From: Mastigamoeba balamuthi
Taxonomy: Eukaryota > Evosea > Mastigamoebida > Mastigamoebidae
Length of the DNA stretch: 64,000 bases
Reading direction: 5' to 3'
Assembly: GCA_902651635.1 (NCBI GenBank)
Contig: CACRSC010000084.1
Coordinates: forward strand, 1,451,598 to 1,515,597
Positions 20,525-33,200 of the stretch are shown one piece after another. Under the pieces are notes generated by a model that did no database searches, was not told the DNA's origin, and was given only the letters and a program-made list of their open reading frames with translations. How positions within the stretch are numbered: the first letter of the stretch is position 1; every line of letters starts with the position of its first letter. The position numbers and the translations under genes are program-made.

Positions 20525-23500
20525 TCAGCTTCTGGACATCTTGTCGCGGCACTTGAAGAACTTGATGATGTGGCCCGCGAGGAACTGCATGTCCTTCAAC
20601 GTCTCCCTGTCGATGTCGAACAGCAGGTCCACGCCCACGTCGTCCTTCTCGAACGCGGCCTGGTATTTGCGCGCCGCCTCCTCTGGAATCCCCGCGCACC
20701 TGAAGAACTCTGCCCAGCTCTCGGGCGGCGCCCTGCACGCCTCCCCCTCCTTCTGTGCGGGCTGGGGCGACGGCACCGCCGCTGGGGCTGGCGCTGGCGC
20801 TGCCGGGGCTGGCGCGGGTGGCGCAGGGGGCGAGGGCTCTGCGCAGGTGACCGGCGCAGCGGCGGTCTCGTGCATGGCGGTGTCGCCGACGATGAGCGTG
20901 AGGTACCGGACCTCGTAGTCGCCCGGCTCGTTGAACCCCTGCAGCTGCACGGTGCCCTTGGCCTCGGTCACGCGGTGGAACGCCAGCCACGCGGCGTTGG
21001 GGTAGTGCTGGTCCTTGCGGTACAGCGCGATGAAGTCCGACATGACGCTGGCCGTCTCTGGCAGCGCCCACTCGACCTCCACGCTCCCCGTCTTGGGCAC
21101 CGTCGCCGGGCGCGCCACAAAGGGGCTCGGCGTGTTCCCTGCGACCGACGGAGCTCAGGGGGCTCAGCGCAGCGCAGGGGAGGGCAGCGCAACACGGCGG
21201 CGTACTGCGCGCAACGACGCTGATGACGGGCGACGTGCCGAGGAAGCAGAGGCCGCAGGGCCCCACGTGCATCAGGCGCAGCTTGTACGAGCCCAGCAGG
21301 TGCGGCGCCTGCATCGTCACCGACATGTTGCCCGGCGACACGGCCACCTGCGCCTTGATCTGCGCAGGGCCTCACGGCTGAGCTGGAGGGGAGCTGTTAG
21401 CGGCCACTCACGTTGTCCGTCGTGTCTGCGGCGTCAAGGGGCATCGCCACGATGTGGTCGTGCTCCGACACCTCTCCCCCGAACACAAGCCTGAACAGCG
21501 CATAGGTCAGTTTATCAGCGCGGGGCTGTGGCTGCTGCGGGGCCCTCGAGGCGCTACCTGACAGCGATGCTCCCCATGGGCGCCGTCTCCGTGGGCTTCA
21601 CCTCGAATGACACCTCCCCTGTCGCGCAGTCCCTGCGTCAGCCGCCTCTCAAGCCTTGCGTGCAGTGTGTGCCACGCACGGGGGTCGTCGGTGACAACGT
21701 CGAGGCGCAGGGGCTCGTCGCAGAAGGGGACCTCTCTGGTGCTCTCTGTGCGGAGCAGCAGCGCGTACGAGCCCTGCGAGAGCTTCCACGCACAGGGCAG
21801 CATCGATGTCCCGCCTGTGGCCACGCAAGCGCGTCCTCAGCGACACAAAGTTCCCACTCCCGCACTCTGCTGTAGAGGGGAATGAACGGGCGTACTCTGG
21901 CCCTTGTCGATCTCTGCCGACATCAGGACAGCGCCGCTCGCGTCCACGAGGTCCACGCGGTGGCTTTCGCAAGAGAACGGGCACACATACAATTGACCAT
22001 CAGAAGGCAGGAGGGCACAGTGAAGGCGGGCAGGTGACGGCGTACCTGTCCTTCAGCTCGCACGGGGCCTCCCACCTGATCTCCAGCGTCGGGTACTGGC
22101 CTTGGGGCCGGTTGAACCGGCTGCTGTACGTCAAGCGCACTGCCGAGGGGTTCAGCGTTGGAAAGCAATCAGCCCCGGGGGCCGTGAGAGGGCACACAGC
22201 GGCGGGCGTACGAGGGACACGCCTGGCAGCGGCTCGGACAGGGGCAGAGCTGCAGACGAGCTTGAGGCGGTCGGGGTCGGGCCTCGGCTCGTGGCTGAAG
22301 ATGGGTGTGTGCGCTGCCTTGTAGAGGCTGTTGCGAGGGTCAGTTGTGGAGGCTCAACAGCACGTGTGGGCCTGCACGCACCACACGCGGTAGTCGCCGC
22401 TCTGCCGGAAGACGAGCGGCTTCCCGAGCTCGAACACCGCGGACTCCCCGTCCCGGTCGCTGTCCCGCGCCGTGATGTGCTGCTCGGGAATGGCGCCCGA
22501 GGGGACCACCACGAGCCTCTCCTTGCCCGACGTCCCGAAGCCCGTCGCGACCGCGGCCTCCACAGGCTCCAAGCACGCGACGCTGCAGGCCAACGCGTGA
22601 GCACAGCTGGCAGCCTGGCGAGTGTGCCGCACGTGCTGGGGATGGTGACGCTGTACTGCGTGACGCCGCGCTGCGACGGGGGCCGCACCGCAGGGGTCAC
22701 CGTGCTGCCCTGCTCGCGGTTGCAACAGAAGACGGCGCGCGTCTTGTCGAGCAGCTTGACGCCCGCGGTGCTGGCCCCGGGCAGGTGCAGCACCTCCCTG
22801 GGGACAGCGCTGCCCGCGCCGCAGTAGAACACCTTCCCCGTGGAGGTCCTGGCGAGCACCGCGTCGTCCGCTGCCCACATCTGTGGCAGAGAGCGCTGCT
22901 CAGAGGCGGCGGACTGCGGAGGGGCCAACAGGGAAGGGCGCGCTGTCGCACCTCCACGATGTCCAGCGAGCTGAGCATGCGGGCCTTGAACACGACGGTG
23001 GGGCACTTGGAGAACCACTCAGTCGACTGCGCGGCCCTGTTAGTCGGCGCTGCCTGCTTGTGGGAGGCGTACCCGCTCGTCGCCGGTGCCCAGCAGACCG
23101 TTGTGGCCCGAGCCCCACGAGTACACCGCGCCGTCGTCCGCGAGCACCAGCGCGGACCTGCCTGTCAGGCACACGCTGACGACGTTGACGTCCTCGAGCG
23201 GGTGGACCCACAGCGGCAGCTCAGACGCCCTGGGCGCACCGCCGCCGCGTGAGCCGCCTCGCCGGTGGGGGTAGGGGGAAGGGGACGCAGCTCACCCGCT
23301 CGAGCCGTAGCCGTTGCCCCAGGCGTAGACTTGGCCCATGTCGCTCAGGGCCACGACCTGCGAGTAGCCCGCGAAGAGCTTGGCGATGCGGGTGCCGCGC
23401 AGGGCGTCGACGGGGTGCGGCAGCGCGTAGAGCGACTCCTCGACCTGCGGGGTGTAGCCCAGGCAGTGACCGCTGGCGCCCCACGAGTACACGATGCCGG

Positions 23501-26500
23501 CCTTGGTCAGCGCGAACGAGTTGTACTCCGTGACCCCCACCTGCACGCACTCCTCCCCTGCGCGGCCAGCAGGTTCAGTTGCTCGTGCAGAGAGAGAGAG
23601 AGAGAGAGAGCGTGGTACCCTCGAGAGACATGATGATGCGGGGCTCACATCTCTCGGCTGTGTCGCCCTGGCCCAGTTGCCCGTGGTCGTTGGCCCCGCA
23701 CGAGTACACGTCGCCTGAGAGTCCCGAGGCGAGACCGCGGTCGGGGCGCGAGGGGTGAGCGAGGGCGTGCAGAAGAGCGCGGGCGGTTGGAGTACGGACC
23801 GTTGTATATGAGGAAGAGGGTCCAACTGCGCGACGAGGTGACGACCTGCGTCACAGAGGGCACCGAGCGGACAATCATGGGCTCGGGTACCTCGGAGTCC
23901 TTGGTGCCCAGGCCCAGCTGCCCGTCCGAGTTGCAGCCCCACGCGAAGACGGCGCCCTCGACCGAGACGGCGAAGAAGCTCGCAGCGGCCCACGACACGT
24001 ACGGGTTGGTCACAACCTCGCGTATCCTGCAGATGTTCAGCCCTGGCACGGACACGGGCAGCACCGCCCTGTCGAACACGTCCGCGACGAACACCGCCTG
24101 CTCCCCTGTTGTGGGCGCAGCGCAGCGACTGTGAGCGCCTGCGCGGAAGCCCCGTCGCCACGCGCACCGTCCCAGTTGGGGAGGTCGACCTCCTTGCTGG
24201 CGACCTTACGCGGGAAGCTCTTGAACACCTGCGCGTGGTGCACGGACCTCGAGAGGTTCGAGTCGAGGATCATCGACGGGCCCAGCAGGTACGCCACCTG
24301 CTCGTGCAGCTTGGCTGCCACGGGAGGCGTCCGCCGCGTCAGTCGTCACGCGCATCGAGGGGCAACAGCGAGGGATGGGGTGTGCTGTACCCTTCTTGGC
24401 CCACTGCGACAGGAACGACCTGTCGGGATCATCGGACGCCTCTCCGCGCAGCACAATGTCGGCCTGAGCAGACTGCAAGATGCCCTCGCCAGAGAGGGAC
24501 AGCGAGAACGAGAAGGGCACAGCGGTGCCGAACAGGTCCTCTCTCATCTGCCCGCCCGCTCAGCCGAGTCCGCCCAACGCAAAGAGGAGAGAGGTGCGCA
24601 CCTTGGCGGGAACGGAGAAGCCCATGCCACTGTACGCCCTCACGAACCTGCACGCCAGCGCGATGGCCTCCTCCTCCTGGCCCGACCGCCAGAGCACCTG
24701 GACGAGCCTGTCCAGCACCAGCAGCTCGAACGGGTGCCCCGCCCTGTCCTCTGCCCTGGAGGTTAGCAGCCGCTGGGCTGGCCGGGCAGGAAAGGCGCAC
24801 CGTAGACCTCGGAGAACAGAACGGCCTCTGCCCTGCGCAGCCACAGCTCGCGCTGCTGCTCCACGTCCGCGAGCTCCGCGATCACGAACATCGTCGCGGC
24901 CCCGAGCTCCACGGGAATCTGCGGTCGCACGTTAGTACCCCCGCGAGGACTTGGCGGGCGGCGGGCGCTCACCTCGGGCCAGCACTGGCGAGCACGGTCC
25001 ACCTGGTCGACGGCAGAGGCCGCCCGCCGCATGTGCGCCAGCGCTAAGGCGAGCTGGAAGTGGCAAACGGCGGCCTCACGGTTGCTGACGCCCAGGACGG
25101 CCTCGACGATGCGCTGGCGGGCCTGGACGACCTTGCAGAAGCTGGCCAGCGAGACGTCGAGGCCGCTCCACGAAGAGGAGACGCGGCGGAGGACGTCGAG
25201 GCGGCCCTGGATCAGGACGTCGACCTGCTTGATATCCGAGACGCCCAGGGGCCTCGCCTGCTTGCACAGCTCGCTGAAGTCGAGGCCTGGGCTGAACACG
25301 ACGCCCACCTGCCGCTGCAGCGCCTTGAACAGGAACAGGAGCGCCCCGGGGTCCCGCGACCGTGACACGAACTGATCCCAGCTCGTCCGCTCCTCAAGCG
25401 ACACGTAGTGCCCGTACTTGCGCTGCGGGGGCACCGCGTACAGCAGCAGCACAGCAGCGGTGAGCCAGAGAGACGACGCTAATGAGGAAGGACCTGCATG
25501 CCCAGCTTGACGACGACCTCCCAGTAGACGTCTGCCTGCGGGTCCAGACGCAGCAGCAGGTTGAAGTGCTGCAGGATGGCCTGCCTGATCTTCGTGTCCA
25601 GCGTCTCCGCCGTGTCCCCCGCTGCCGGCACCACGTTGCGCATCTGCATTACCCAGCGGGAGCAGCCGTGTTCGGTGAACCCCCCGTACCTGCGGAGAGG
25701 GAGCGACAAGAGGAGCTCACGGCAGCGCGGACGACAGACTTGAGGGACCTCGTGACCGTCTCGGCGTAGATGATGTCGTGCAGGTTGTCGATGAAGGCCG
25801 TGCTCTTCTCGTTCCTGATCCTGTTCTGCAGGATCTTGAGCACCAGCGCCAGGTACCTCTGCGACCCCACCCCACCCGCCCGCGGTTGTTAGGTCTCGCC
25901 GCAGCACCTGCCGCCGCGGCGCAAGACTCGGTACCATGTTTATTCCACGGCGGTGCATCTCGAGGGTGAGGGCCTCGCCACTGCTGATGAACAGGCCGGT
26001 CTGGAGGTCCTTGACGAACCTGTAGGCACGCGACTCAGCGGGTGGGAAGCGGAGTAGTACCGCGGGAGAGCGACACACTTGGGGATGATGTAGCACTTGA
26101 GGTTCTGCGTCGCCTGCCGCACCTCCCGGTTGTGCTCCTCTGAGTTGTGCCTCCCGAACGCTGGGCTCCGAGGACGGCCGCGTCAGCACAAGGGGAAGGG
26201 GTAGAGCTCGAGTACCAGTGTACGCGTCTGAGGACAGAGGCCGCGGCGAGGCCTTGACGAGCTCCGCCCTGAGCAGGTAGAACAGGTGCTTCCCAAAGTG
26301 GCCCGAGGGGACCAGCACGGCGGTCCCGTAGACGCTGTGGCTCGCCAGGACTGTTGCCACCGCGTTGTACGCTCCCTATTCGCGCGTTAACAGGCGCTGG
26401 GAACATAGGCGGAGGGCTGCCCACCTGCCCCGTGAAGCAGAGGATGCCAGACTCCGTCTTGAAGCGGTTGAGCGACGGCACGTTGAGAACTCCCAGCAGG

Positions 26501-27562
26501 ACCGTCTCCCAGCCTGCCCCCAACCCAGTGAGCGGGCGATCACGCAGAAAGGAAAGGTAACGTGCCTTTGGTGGGCAGAGTGACCTCGGAGAACTGCATC
26601 TCCGCGACGGCGTCGGCGACGCTCGTGAACTCCTTGTGCATTTCGCGGATGACAATCGCGGTGAAGTACTTGGAGACGCTCTCTGGAGGGAACACGCGGG
26701 CCGTGTCGACCACGTAGTACTTGCCGTCCTTGCCCAGGTGCCCCTCGATGTCGCACGGGCCCGCNNNNNNNNNNNNNNNNNNNNNNNNNNNNNNNNNNNN
26801 NNNNNNNNNNNNNNNNNCCTCCTGCACCGACATGGTGGGCGAGCTGGGATCCTCGGCGTACTGCTCCGGCGTGCTGTCCTCGACCGTGTCGTCGGGGTCC
26901 GCGTCGACGCCTGTGTTGTCGACCTCTGCGTCATAGTAGTCGCTCGCCGAGTACTCCTGCTTGCGCTGCTCGGCGACCTCCCGCAGCTGCGCGCTCTGCA
27001 CGATGTCCCCGATGTCGCGGGCGCGCGAGAAGTCGTCCCTGGCGCGCTGCGCGTCGCTTTGCTGCGCCGAGATCGCGCTGTATCCGTGGTGGCTCGCGTC
27101 GAAGGGCGGTGCGGCCGCTGCGTTGGTCTGCCCGCTGTAGTGGTCTGCGCCGCTCGACAGCGACGTGGACGACGGCAACTTGGCCTCCTCGAGCCTCTGG
27201 CCGTCGTCGTAGCCCTCCTCTGACAGCTCCCCTCTCTCCTCGCCGTCGTCCTCTTCGCTCTCGCTGCTCTCTGAGCCGCCGGAGCCGCTCGAGTCGCCCG
27301 ACACTCCCGAGTCGTACGAGCCGCCCGAGTGGCGCTGGACTGCTGCAGCACCCGGCTGCTTCGGCGCCAGAGGGGCCACGATGCCGTCGTCGTACGCGGA
27401 TGAGCCGGTCGCAGCCACTGCGGGCGCGGGCGCGGCTGCCTGTGCATGGGCACGGATGCCCGAGAGGCGCAGGCTCGGCGGCTTGTGTGGCGCGACGCGC
27501 GTGGGGATCGGGCTGACAGAGCCACCCAGCGCGAGCGCCGTGCGCAGGGGGGCCTTGGGCAC
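20525..27562 (-). CDS. CLU domain - RCC1 repeats - Ig/SKICH-like - SAM giant protein, copy B (interrupted by an assembly gap)
   Basis: Tandem paralogue of copy A, same strand and domain order, better preserved at the protein level. N-terminal part (27562-26818): low-complexity, Ser/Asp/Glu-rich. After the N run comes the second half of the CLU domain (GPCDIEGHLGKDG, identical to copy A), the CLU central region (26380-25480) with HFGKHLFYLLRAELVK and HRRGINM, TPR-like helices (25450-24600), RCC1 repeats (24094-23050; VFAWGCNSDGQLGLG, DMGQVYAWGNG), an Ig-like segment, then a part absent from copy A (22170-20900): beta-sandwich segments and a SKICH-like block (DFIALYRKD, GDYEVRYL). A Pro/Ala linker precedes the SAM domain (WAEFFRCAGIPEEAA, LFDIDRETLKDMQ) and the stop at 20525. 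No in-frame ATG is visible at the 5' end; the frame opens at an acceptor-like CAG near 27571, so a further 5' exon must lie toward PEX1. Confidence 0.7.
23589..23610. repeat. (AG)11 microsatellite
   Basis: Uninterrupted AG dinucleotides inside an intron of copy B; on the coding strand it forms a CT-rich tract between donor GTACCA and the acceptor, so it may serve as an extended polypyrimidine tract. Confidence 0.8.
26765..26817. other. Assembly gap (53 N) in copy B
   Basis: The gap falls between the acidic N-terminal part and the GPCDIEG block of the CLU domain. In copy A the corresponding stretch, which includes the first half of the CLU domain, spans roughly 0.8-1 kb, so the true missing sequence is probably far longer than the N run. 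Confidence 0.8.
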
Positions 27563-27629
27563 CTCATCGTGCTGCTGCGGGCCGCCTCATGTATGATGTA
27601 CGGTGCTTGCGGGTGGTGCAGGAGCGATC

Positions 27630-29926
27630 ATGGGGCTGCACTCCAACAGCCTCCACGCCGCCACGCAGTTCTCCGTGTCGCAGGTGCGCAAGGATGCCCC
27701 CGACGTCGGCGACACGCGTCCCAGCGCCTTTGGCGGCTACCGAGACGCGCTCGCGTCCTCCGAGGCCTTTGTCGACGCGCTGCTCAGGCCCTTCCTGTTC
27801 GAGGCCGTCGGCGCGTGCAGTGCGAGACCCAGCTCGGCGCTCTCTCCTCATCCTCTGCCTTACACGGGCGCACAGACCCCGGGGGCCTGCTGGTCACGGG
27901 AACCAAGGGCGTGGGCAAGACCTCGTTCGCCACGCAGCTGGCCGAGCGCTTTGCGCGGGCGCCGCTGTTCTGTCACAGCTCGGCGCTGTCGTGTTCGAGG
28001 ATCTCGGGGCACAAGCCAGACGCCATCCGCGAGGACATCCGCGCGGTCCTCTGGGAGGCCGCGCGCAACGCGCCCGCGGTGGTGCTGCTGGACGACCTCG
28101 ACGCCGTCGCGCCCGCCCCGAGCGGCTCGCCCGAGGAGGAGGCCTCGGCGGTGGACGCGCAGGCCGCCGTGGCCGTGCGCGAGATGCTCTGGTCGCTGCG
28201 GTCGGTGCACGGCGGCAGGGGCGTCGCCGTGGTCGCGACAGCCGCGTCCGCGACGGCCGTGCACCCCGTTCTGCAGGCCTGCAACGTCTTCGGCAGGACC
28301 GTCGAACTGCTGCCGCCCAACAAGCGGGACAGGCAATCGGTTCTGCGCAGACGCGCCGGTCCCGTTTCTCACTGCACACGCGTAGATCATCGGCTGCCTG
28401 GCGGCGAGCAGGGGCCTCGCTCTGTCGGAGGAAAGCGCTTCGCGGGCGGCGTCCGAGTGCGACGGTGCGTCCAACACGTGCCTGTGGCTGCTCTGCTCAC
28501 GTGGCCCATGCCGTCAGGGTACGTCGCGGTTGACCTGGCGCAGATTGTAGACAAGGCTGCCAACAGGCTCGGCACGGGCGCCAGGCGCGAGCTCAGCGCC
28601 GAGGACCTTGCAGCGGCGATGGCGGACTTCACGCCTATGTCACTCATGGGCGTCAAGAGCGTGTCGTCCGAGGTCTCGTGGGACGACGTCGGCGGCCTGC
28701 AGGACGTCAAGGCGGCGCTCAAGGAGACGCTCGAGTGGCCCAGCAAGTTCCCGCACCTCTACGAGTCCTGTCCCATCCGCATGCGCTCGGGGTCCGTTCC
28801 CCCTTGGAGCAGATGATCCGCTGACGAGTCCTTCTGCGCAGAGTGCTGCTGTACGGGCCCCCGGGGTGCGGAAAGACGATGCTCGCGCAGGCCGTGGCCA
28901 GGGAGTGCTCGCTGAACTTTATCAGTGTCAAGGGGCCCGAGTTGCTGTCAAAGTACATCGGGCAGTCCGAGCTCGCAGTGCGCGACCTGTTCAGGAGGGC
29001 TGCGGCCGCGCGGCCTGCGATCCTCTTCTTCGACGAGTTTGATGCGCTGGCGCCGCGGAGGGGCCACGACACCACGGGCGTCACGGACAGGGTCGTGAAC
29101 CAGCTCCTCACGCAGCTCGACGGTGTCGAGGCCCTCACCGGCGTCTACGTCCTCGCCGCCTCGAGGTCTGCCTGCCGCCAACCCCGATCGACTCACATCT
29201 GACGCCGGCGAACACCCGCAGCCGGCCGGATCTGATCGATCCTGCCCTGCTGCGTCCCGGTCGCATCGACCTGTGCCTACACTGCCGCTTTCCCCGGCAG
29301 GAGGACATGGCGGACGTGCGCAGGCTCGCCGCGACGATTTCCCTTGGCTGACCCCGCAGACGACAGGTCCTGAGGGCGGTGTCGAGGAAGTTCACGGTGG
29401 ACGACAGCCTCGACATTGCAGAGCTGGCCACGCGGTTCGGCGGCGACGCGTTCACGCCCGCGGACCTGCGAGCCATCTTCTACACGGCGCAGCTGCAGTC
29501 TGTCAAGGACACCATCGCGCAGCTGCCCCTCGGCGGAGGGTCCGCGCCTGCGAGCAGTAGCGGCAGTGGACTGGTGTTCCTGGGCGGCGACGGCACAGAC
29601 GGCGGCGAGGAAGCCCGCGCCGAGGCCATGCGAGTGCTGGAGGAGCGCGCGGATTGGACGGGCGAGGAGAGGCAGGAGAGGCAGAGCCAGTGCCCTGTCA
29701 TAACGCTGGGGCATCTCGAGCAGTCTATCGCCAAGACGAGGCCTGCGATATCCCCCATCGAGCGCAAGCGCTACGACAGGCTGTATGCGCGACCGGTGGT
29801 GGGCGCCACGGCGAGTGCACTAACGCATTACCATGCAGGTACGCCGACTTTGTGAGGAGCAGGACAGCGGGTCCGTCGGCCACGCCGGCGCTGAGCCCAT
29901 CGCAGCCCCGGCAGACACTTGCCTAG
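27630..29926 (+). CDS. PEX1: PEX1, peroxisomal AAA+ ATPase
   Basis: Two AAA modules in PEX1 order. D1 (27880-28330): Walker A GTKGVGKT and Walker [10 protein letters not shown]2 (28650-29330): GPPGCGKT, the PEX1-typical stretch [18 protein letters not shown], Walker B ILFFDEFD, then [20 protein letters not shown] and [17 protein letters not shown]1 with PEX6 extracts the import receptor PEX5 from the peroxisome membrane. About seven short introns; the first has donor GTGCGA. Start at the ATG at 27630 ([14 protein letters not shown]). Only about 80 residues precede D1, whereas PEX1 normally has several hundred, including the double-psi-barrel N-domain. Either the N-domain is lost or 5' exons were missed, but the divergent copy-B gene begins within 70 bases. 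The last intron probably uses a GC donor to reach YADFVRSR and the stop at 29926. Confidence 0.85.
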
Positions 29927-30262
29927 GGACAGAGCAGCGACAACAAAGGACGCCATCTCTCTCCTGTGCTGACTTGTTGTAGCGGCCTAGTTGGGGCAGC
30001 CAAGGGCCACCGAGCAACCCGAGGAACCCAGTAGCGTAACTGACTACTGTCGTCTACGCGGACTGAGGAGGTCGCGCCCGACCCGTTCAACACGCCGTCG
30101 ACACCCGCGCGGCGCCGCGCGAGCTGCCCTCTGGTGTGCGTTCTTTCTAGATTTCTCGTGGCGGGTTTCTTGTATCCCGGTTCGATAGTTCCGACGGGTC
30201 ATTACTTCCATTGCCGAAAAAGACTTCCGCTGTCAAAAATAGTGCACTGATAGTCGCGTGCG
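29927..30262 (+). other. Intergenic region between PEX1 and the ART receptor
   Basis: 336 bases with both genes on the plus strand; should hold the PEX1 terminator and the promoter of the next gene. No motif I can name. Confidence 0.5.
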
Positions 30263-33200
30263 ATGCGGCCTCCCCGTTCTGCGCACGCGGTCTCGCTACT
30301 CCGCTTCCGCGTGTTGCTGCTGCTGCTGGCGGGCGTCGCCTGCGCGTGGTCGGCATTCGCGCCTGTTGTGCGCGTGCCAGACGACCTCGCCAACAGCAGC
30401 GCTCTCGGCTTCCGCATACTGCCGCCCTACTCAGGCTTCCGGCTCGGCGATTTCGTGTCTGTCGCTGGAGACATCAACGGCGACGGCATCGACGACGTGG
30501 TCGTGGGCTCGCCGTTTGTCAACGGCGAGTCGGGGGTCGCGCACATACTCTTTGGACGACGCCAGTGGGGCTCAGACGTGCAGCTGTCCGACGACCCCGC
30601 AGCCTGGAACGGCGTCGAGCTGCTCTCCGACTGCTCGTGCATCGAGCGCGCTGGATACCTTATCCGCGGCATCGGGGACGTCAACGTCGACGGCGTGGAC
30701 GACCTCGTCGTCACGTCGGTGTTCCACGACGCCACGGGCTCCGACTCGGGGCGCATCTACCTGTTCTTCGGGCGCGCCGACTGGCCCACGACGCCCACGA
30801 AGCTGGGCCAGGTGAACAAGTCATTCTACCTGGACGGCGACGGCTCCACGAACGTCCTCGGCACGAGCGTTGTCGGGTATGAGGATTTCAACGGCGACGG
30901 CGTCCCCGACATCGCCACGGGCGTGTACGGCGCCGCGGGTGAGACGTACGCTGCCGGGAAGACGTTCGTCCTGTGGGGCCACAGGGGAGAGTGGGCGCAC
31001 GTCGACCCGCTGCCCATCTCCACGGTTAACGTCACAACGTTCCTGGGCGAGGGCGTGGAGGACTACAGCGGCAACGAGGTGGCGCTTGGCGACGTCAACG
31101 GCGACGGCATCGCCGACATCATCATCGGGGCCAGCAGGCAGGGCCAGGACGACATGGGCTGCGTGTACGTGGTCTTCGGGCACCGCGGGGCACACAGCCC
31201 AGTGACGCTCAGCCGGCTAAACGGCACCGACGGCTTCGTCATCCGCATGACGGGCCTCAGGGAGCAGATGGGCACCACCGTGTGGAGCGCCGACTTTGAC
31301 GGCGATGCCATCGCCGACATCATTACGGGGTCTCCCTTTGGCGGCGACGGCTCGCGCTACCAGTTCGACGTCACGGCAGGAAAGGTCCACATAGTGTTCG
31401 GGCGGCGCGAGTGGCCGAGGGTATTGAACCTCTCGGCGCGGCCGGACGCGGTCACCGCGATGGCCGGAACAGAGGAGCGCGCAGGCCTGGGCCTCACGGT
31501 GTCGTCGGGAGACGTCAATGGGGACGGCTACGACGACGCGATCTTCTCCGAGGTCGTGACGTACAAGGTCTACGTGGTGTTCGGCCACCCGCAGCCCTGG
31601 CCCGCGGCCATCGACCTCGCGTGCCTCGACGGCGTGACGGGCTTCCGCGTGGAGACCCCGCGAGTGGTGCCCGTCGGGTACTACCTGTGGACTGCGGGCA
31701 TTGGCGACGTCAACGGCGACAGCTACGACGACGTGGGAATAGGCCACAGCCAGACCGGCTTCGTGTACGTGCTGTTCGGCTCCAACAAATCCCAGTACTC
31801 CGGCGTGGTGCCCGACTACGCCTGCACGAACGCAGCGACTAGCTCGTCAACGGAGGCCACCTCAAATAGCACAGACCTGCATGTCGACGCCTCCTCTGGC
31901 AGCGACAGCTCCCAGGCGTGCAGTGCTCTCGCGCCTTGCCGCACCATCGCTCGTGCGTTCGCGCTGCTGGCGTCGGGGTACTCGGGGGACTGGGTGATCC
32001 GCCTGTCACAGGGGACACACGTCGTCACCTCCCAGCTGCAAGCCACGCTCAGCGCGTCTCGCAACCTCTCGATCGTCGGCACTGGGGCGTCGACTGTGAT
32101 CAGGGAAGACTCGGACCTGGGCACGAGCCCCCTTCTGGCTGTCACTGGAGATCCGTCCAACCATCTCATCCTTAGCGGCCTCAGGCTGATGCCGCGCCAG
32201 AACGGGTGCTTTAGGTCCGTTATCTCATTGATGCGGAGCTCCATCGTAGTGCAGTCGGTCGCAGTGCAGCTTCTCGAGTGCGGAAACAGAAACTGCACGG
32301 GAAGCATAATCATCGTCATTGGTGTCTCCACGGATACAAGTGGCACCAGCGTGACGTTCTCGGGCGTGTCGTTGCTGCCCGGGGCTGCGTACCGCACGAT
32401 TCCGAGCCTCGTGAAGCTTCAGGACAGCAGATCGATGACCAGAGCGACGCTGAGGATCTCGGACACAACCACAGCGGGACCGGGGACGAGCGTTGGAAGG
32501 ATGATCGACTGCCTGCGGTGCAACGTCTTCATCAGCAACAGCAGGTGGGCAGACCTAAGTGGCTTGGACCTCGTGGTCTACAACGAAAATCCGTCGTGGA
32601 CCTCATCCACGGATGGCGTGAGCGTCCAGATCTCGGGGACCACGTTCGAGAACATCCGCACATCGAGCTCGCCAGCGATTGTGCTTTACGGCTCCATCGC
32701 GGAGGTGTGGAACAGCAGCTTCAGGCGTTGCTCGGTGCCCTCTGTGGCGACGAGTGGCACTGCGCTGTGGACCTACGCGTCGGCACTCAAAGTCAACCAG
32801 ACGTCGTTTGACCACTGCACCATCGCGCCGCCTGGCACAGGCGGGGCCATCTCCTTCAATTTTGCGCAGTCGCCCTCGTGGCAGGTCCTTACGCTCGGGA
32901 CCGGCGTTACAGCGGACTGGTGCAAGGCACAGCAGGGCTCGTTCCTGCACTGCGACGTCGGCACTGTGCGCGGCATCGGCGGCGTGTCATTCCGCAACAT
33001 GGGTCCATCGTCAAACCTGGTGCATGCAGTTGGCTGCTCGATGGATGCCAGCATTGCATCGCTTCAGGTACAGCAGGCGGACCTCTCGGTTCAGTCGTTA
33101 ACCGTCGCCTCTGCGTGCGCGAATGCGAGCGTGACTGCTGTGCTGGGCAACGCGGGGCAACTCGGCGCTGAAAACGTCACGGTGCTTCTGTCGGCCTGCA

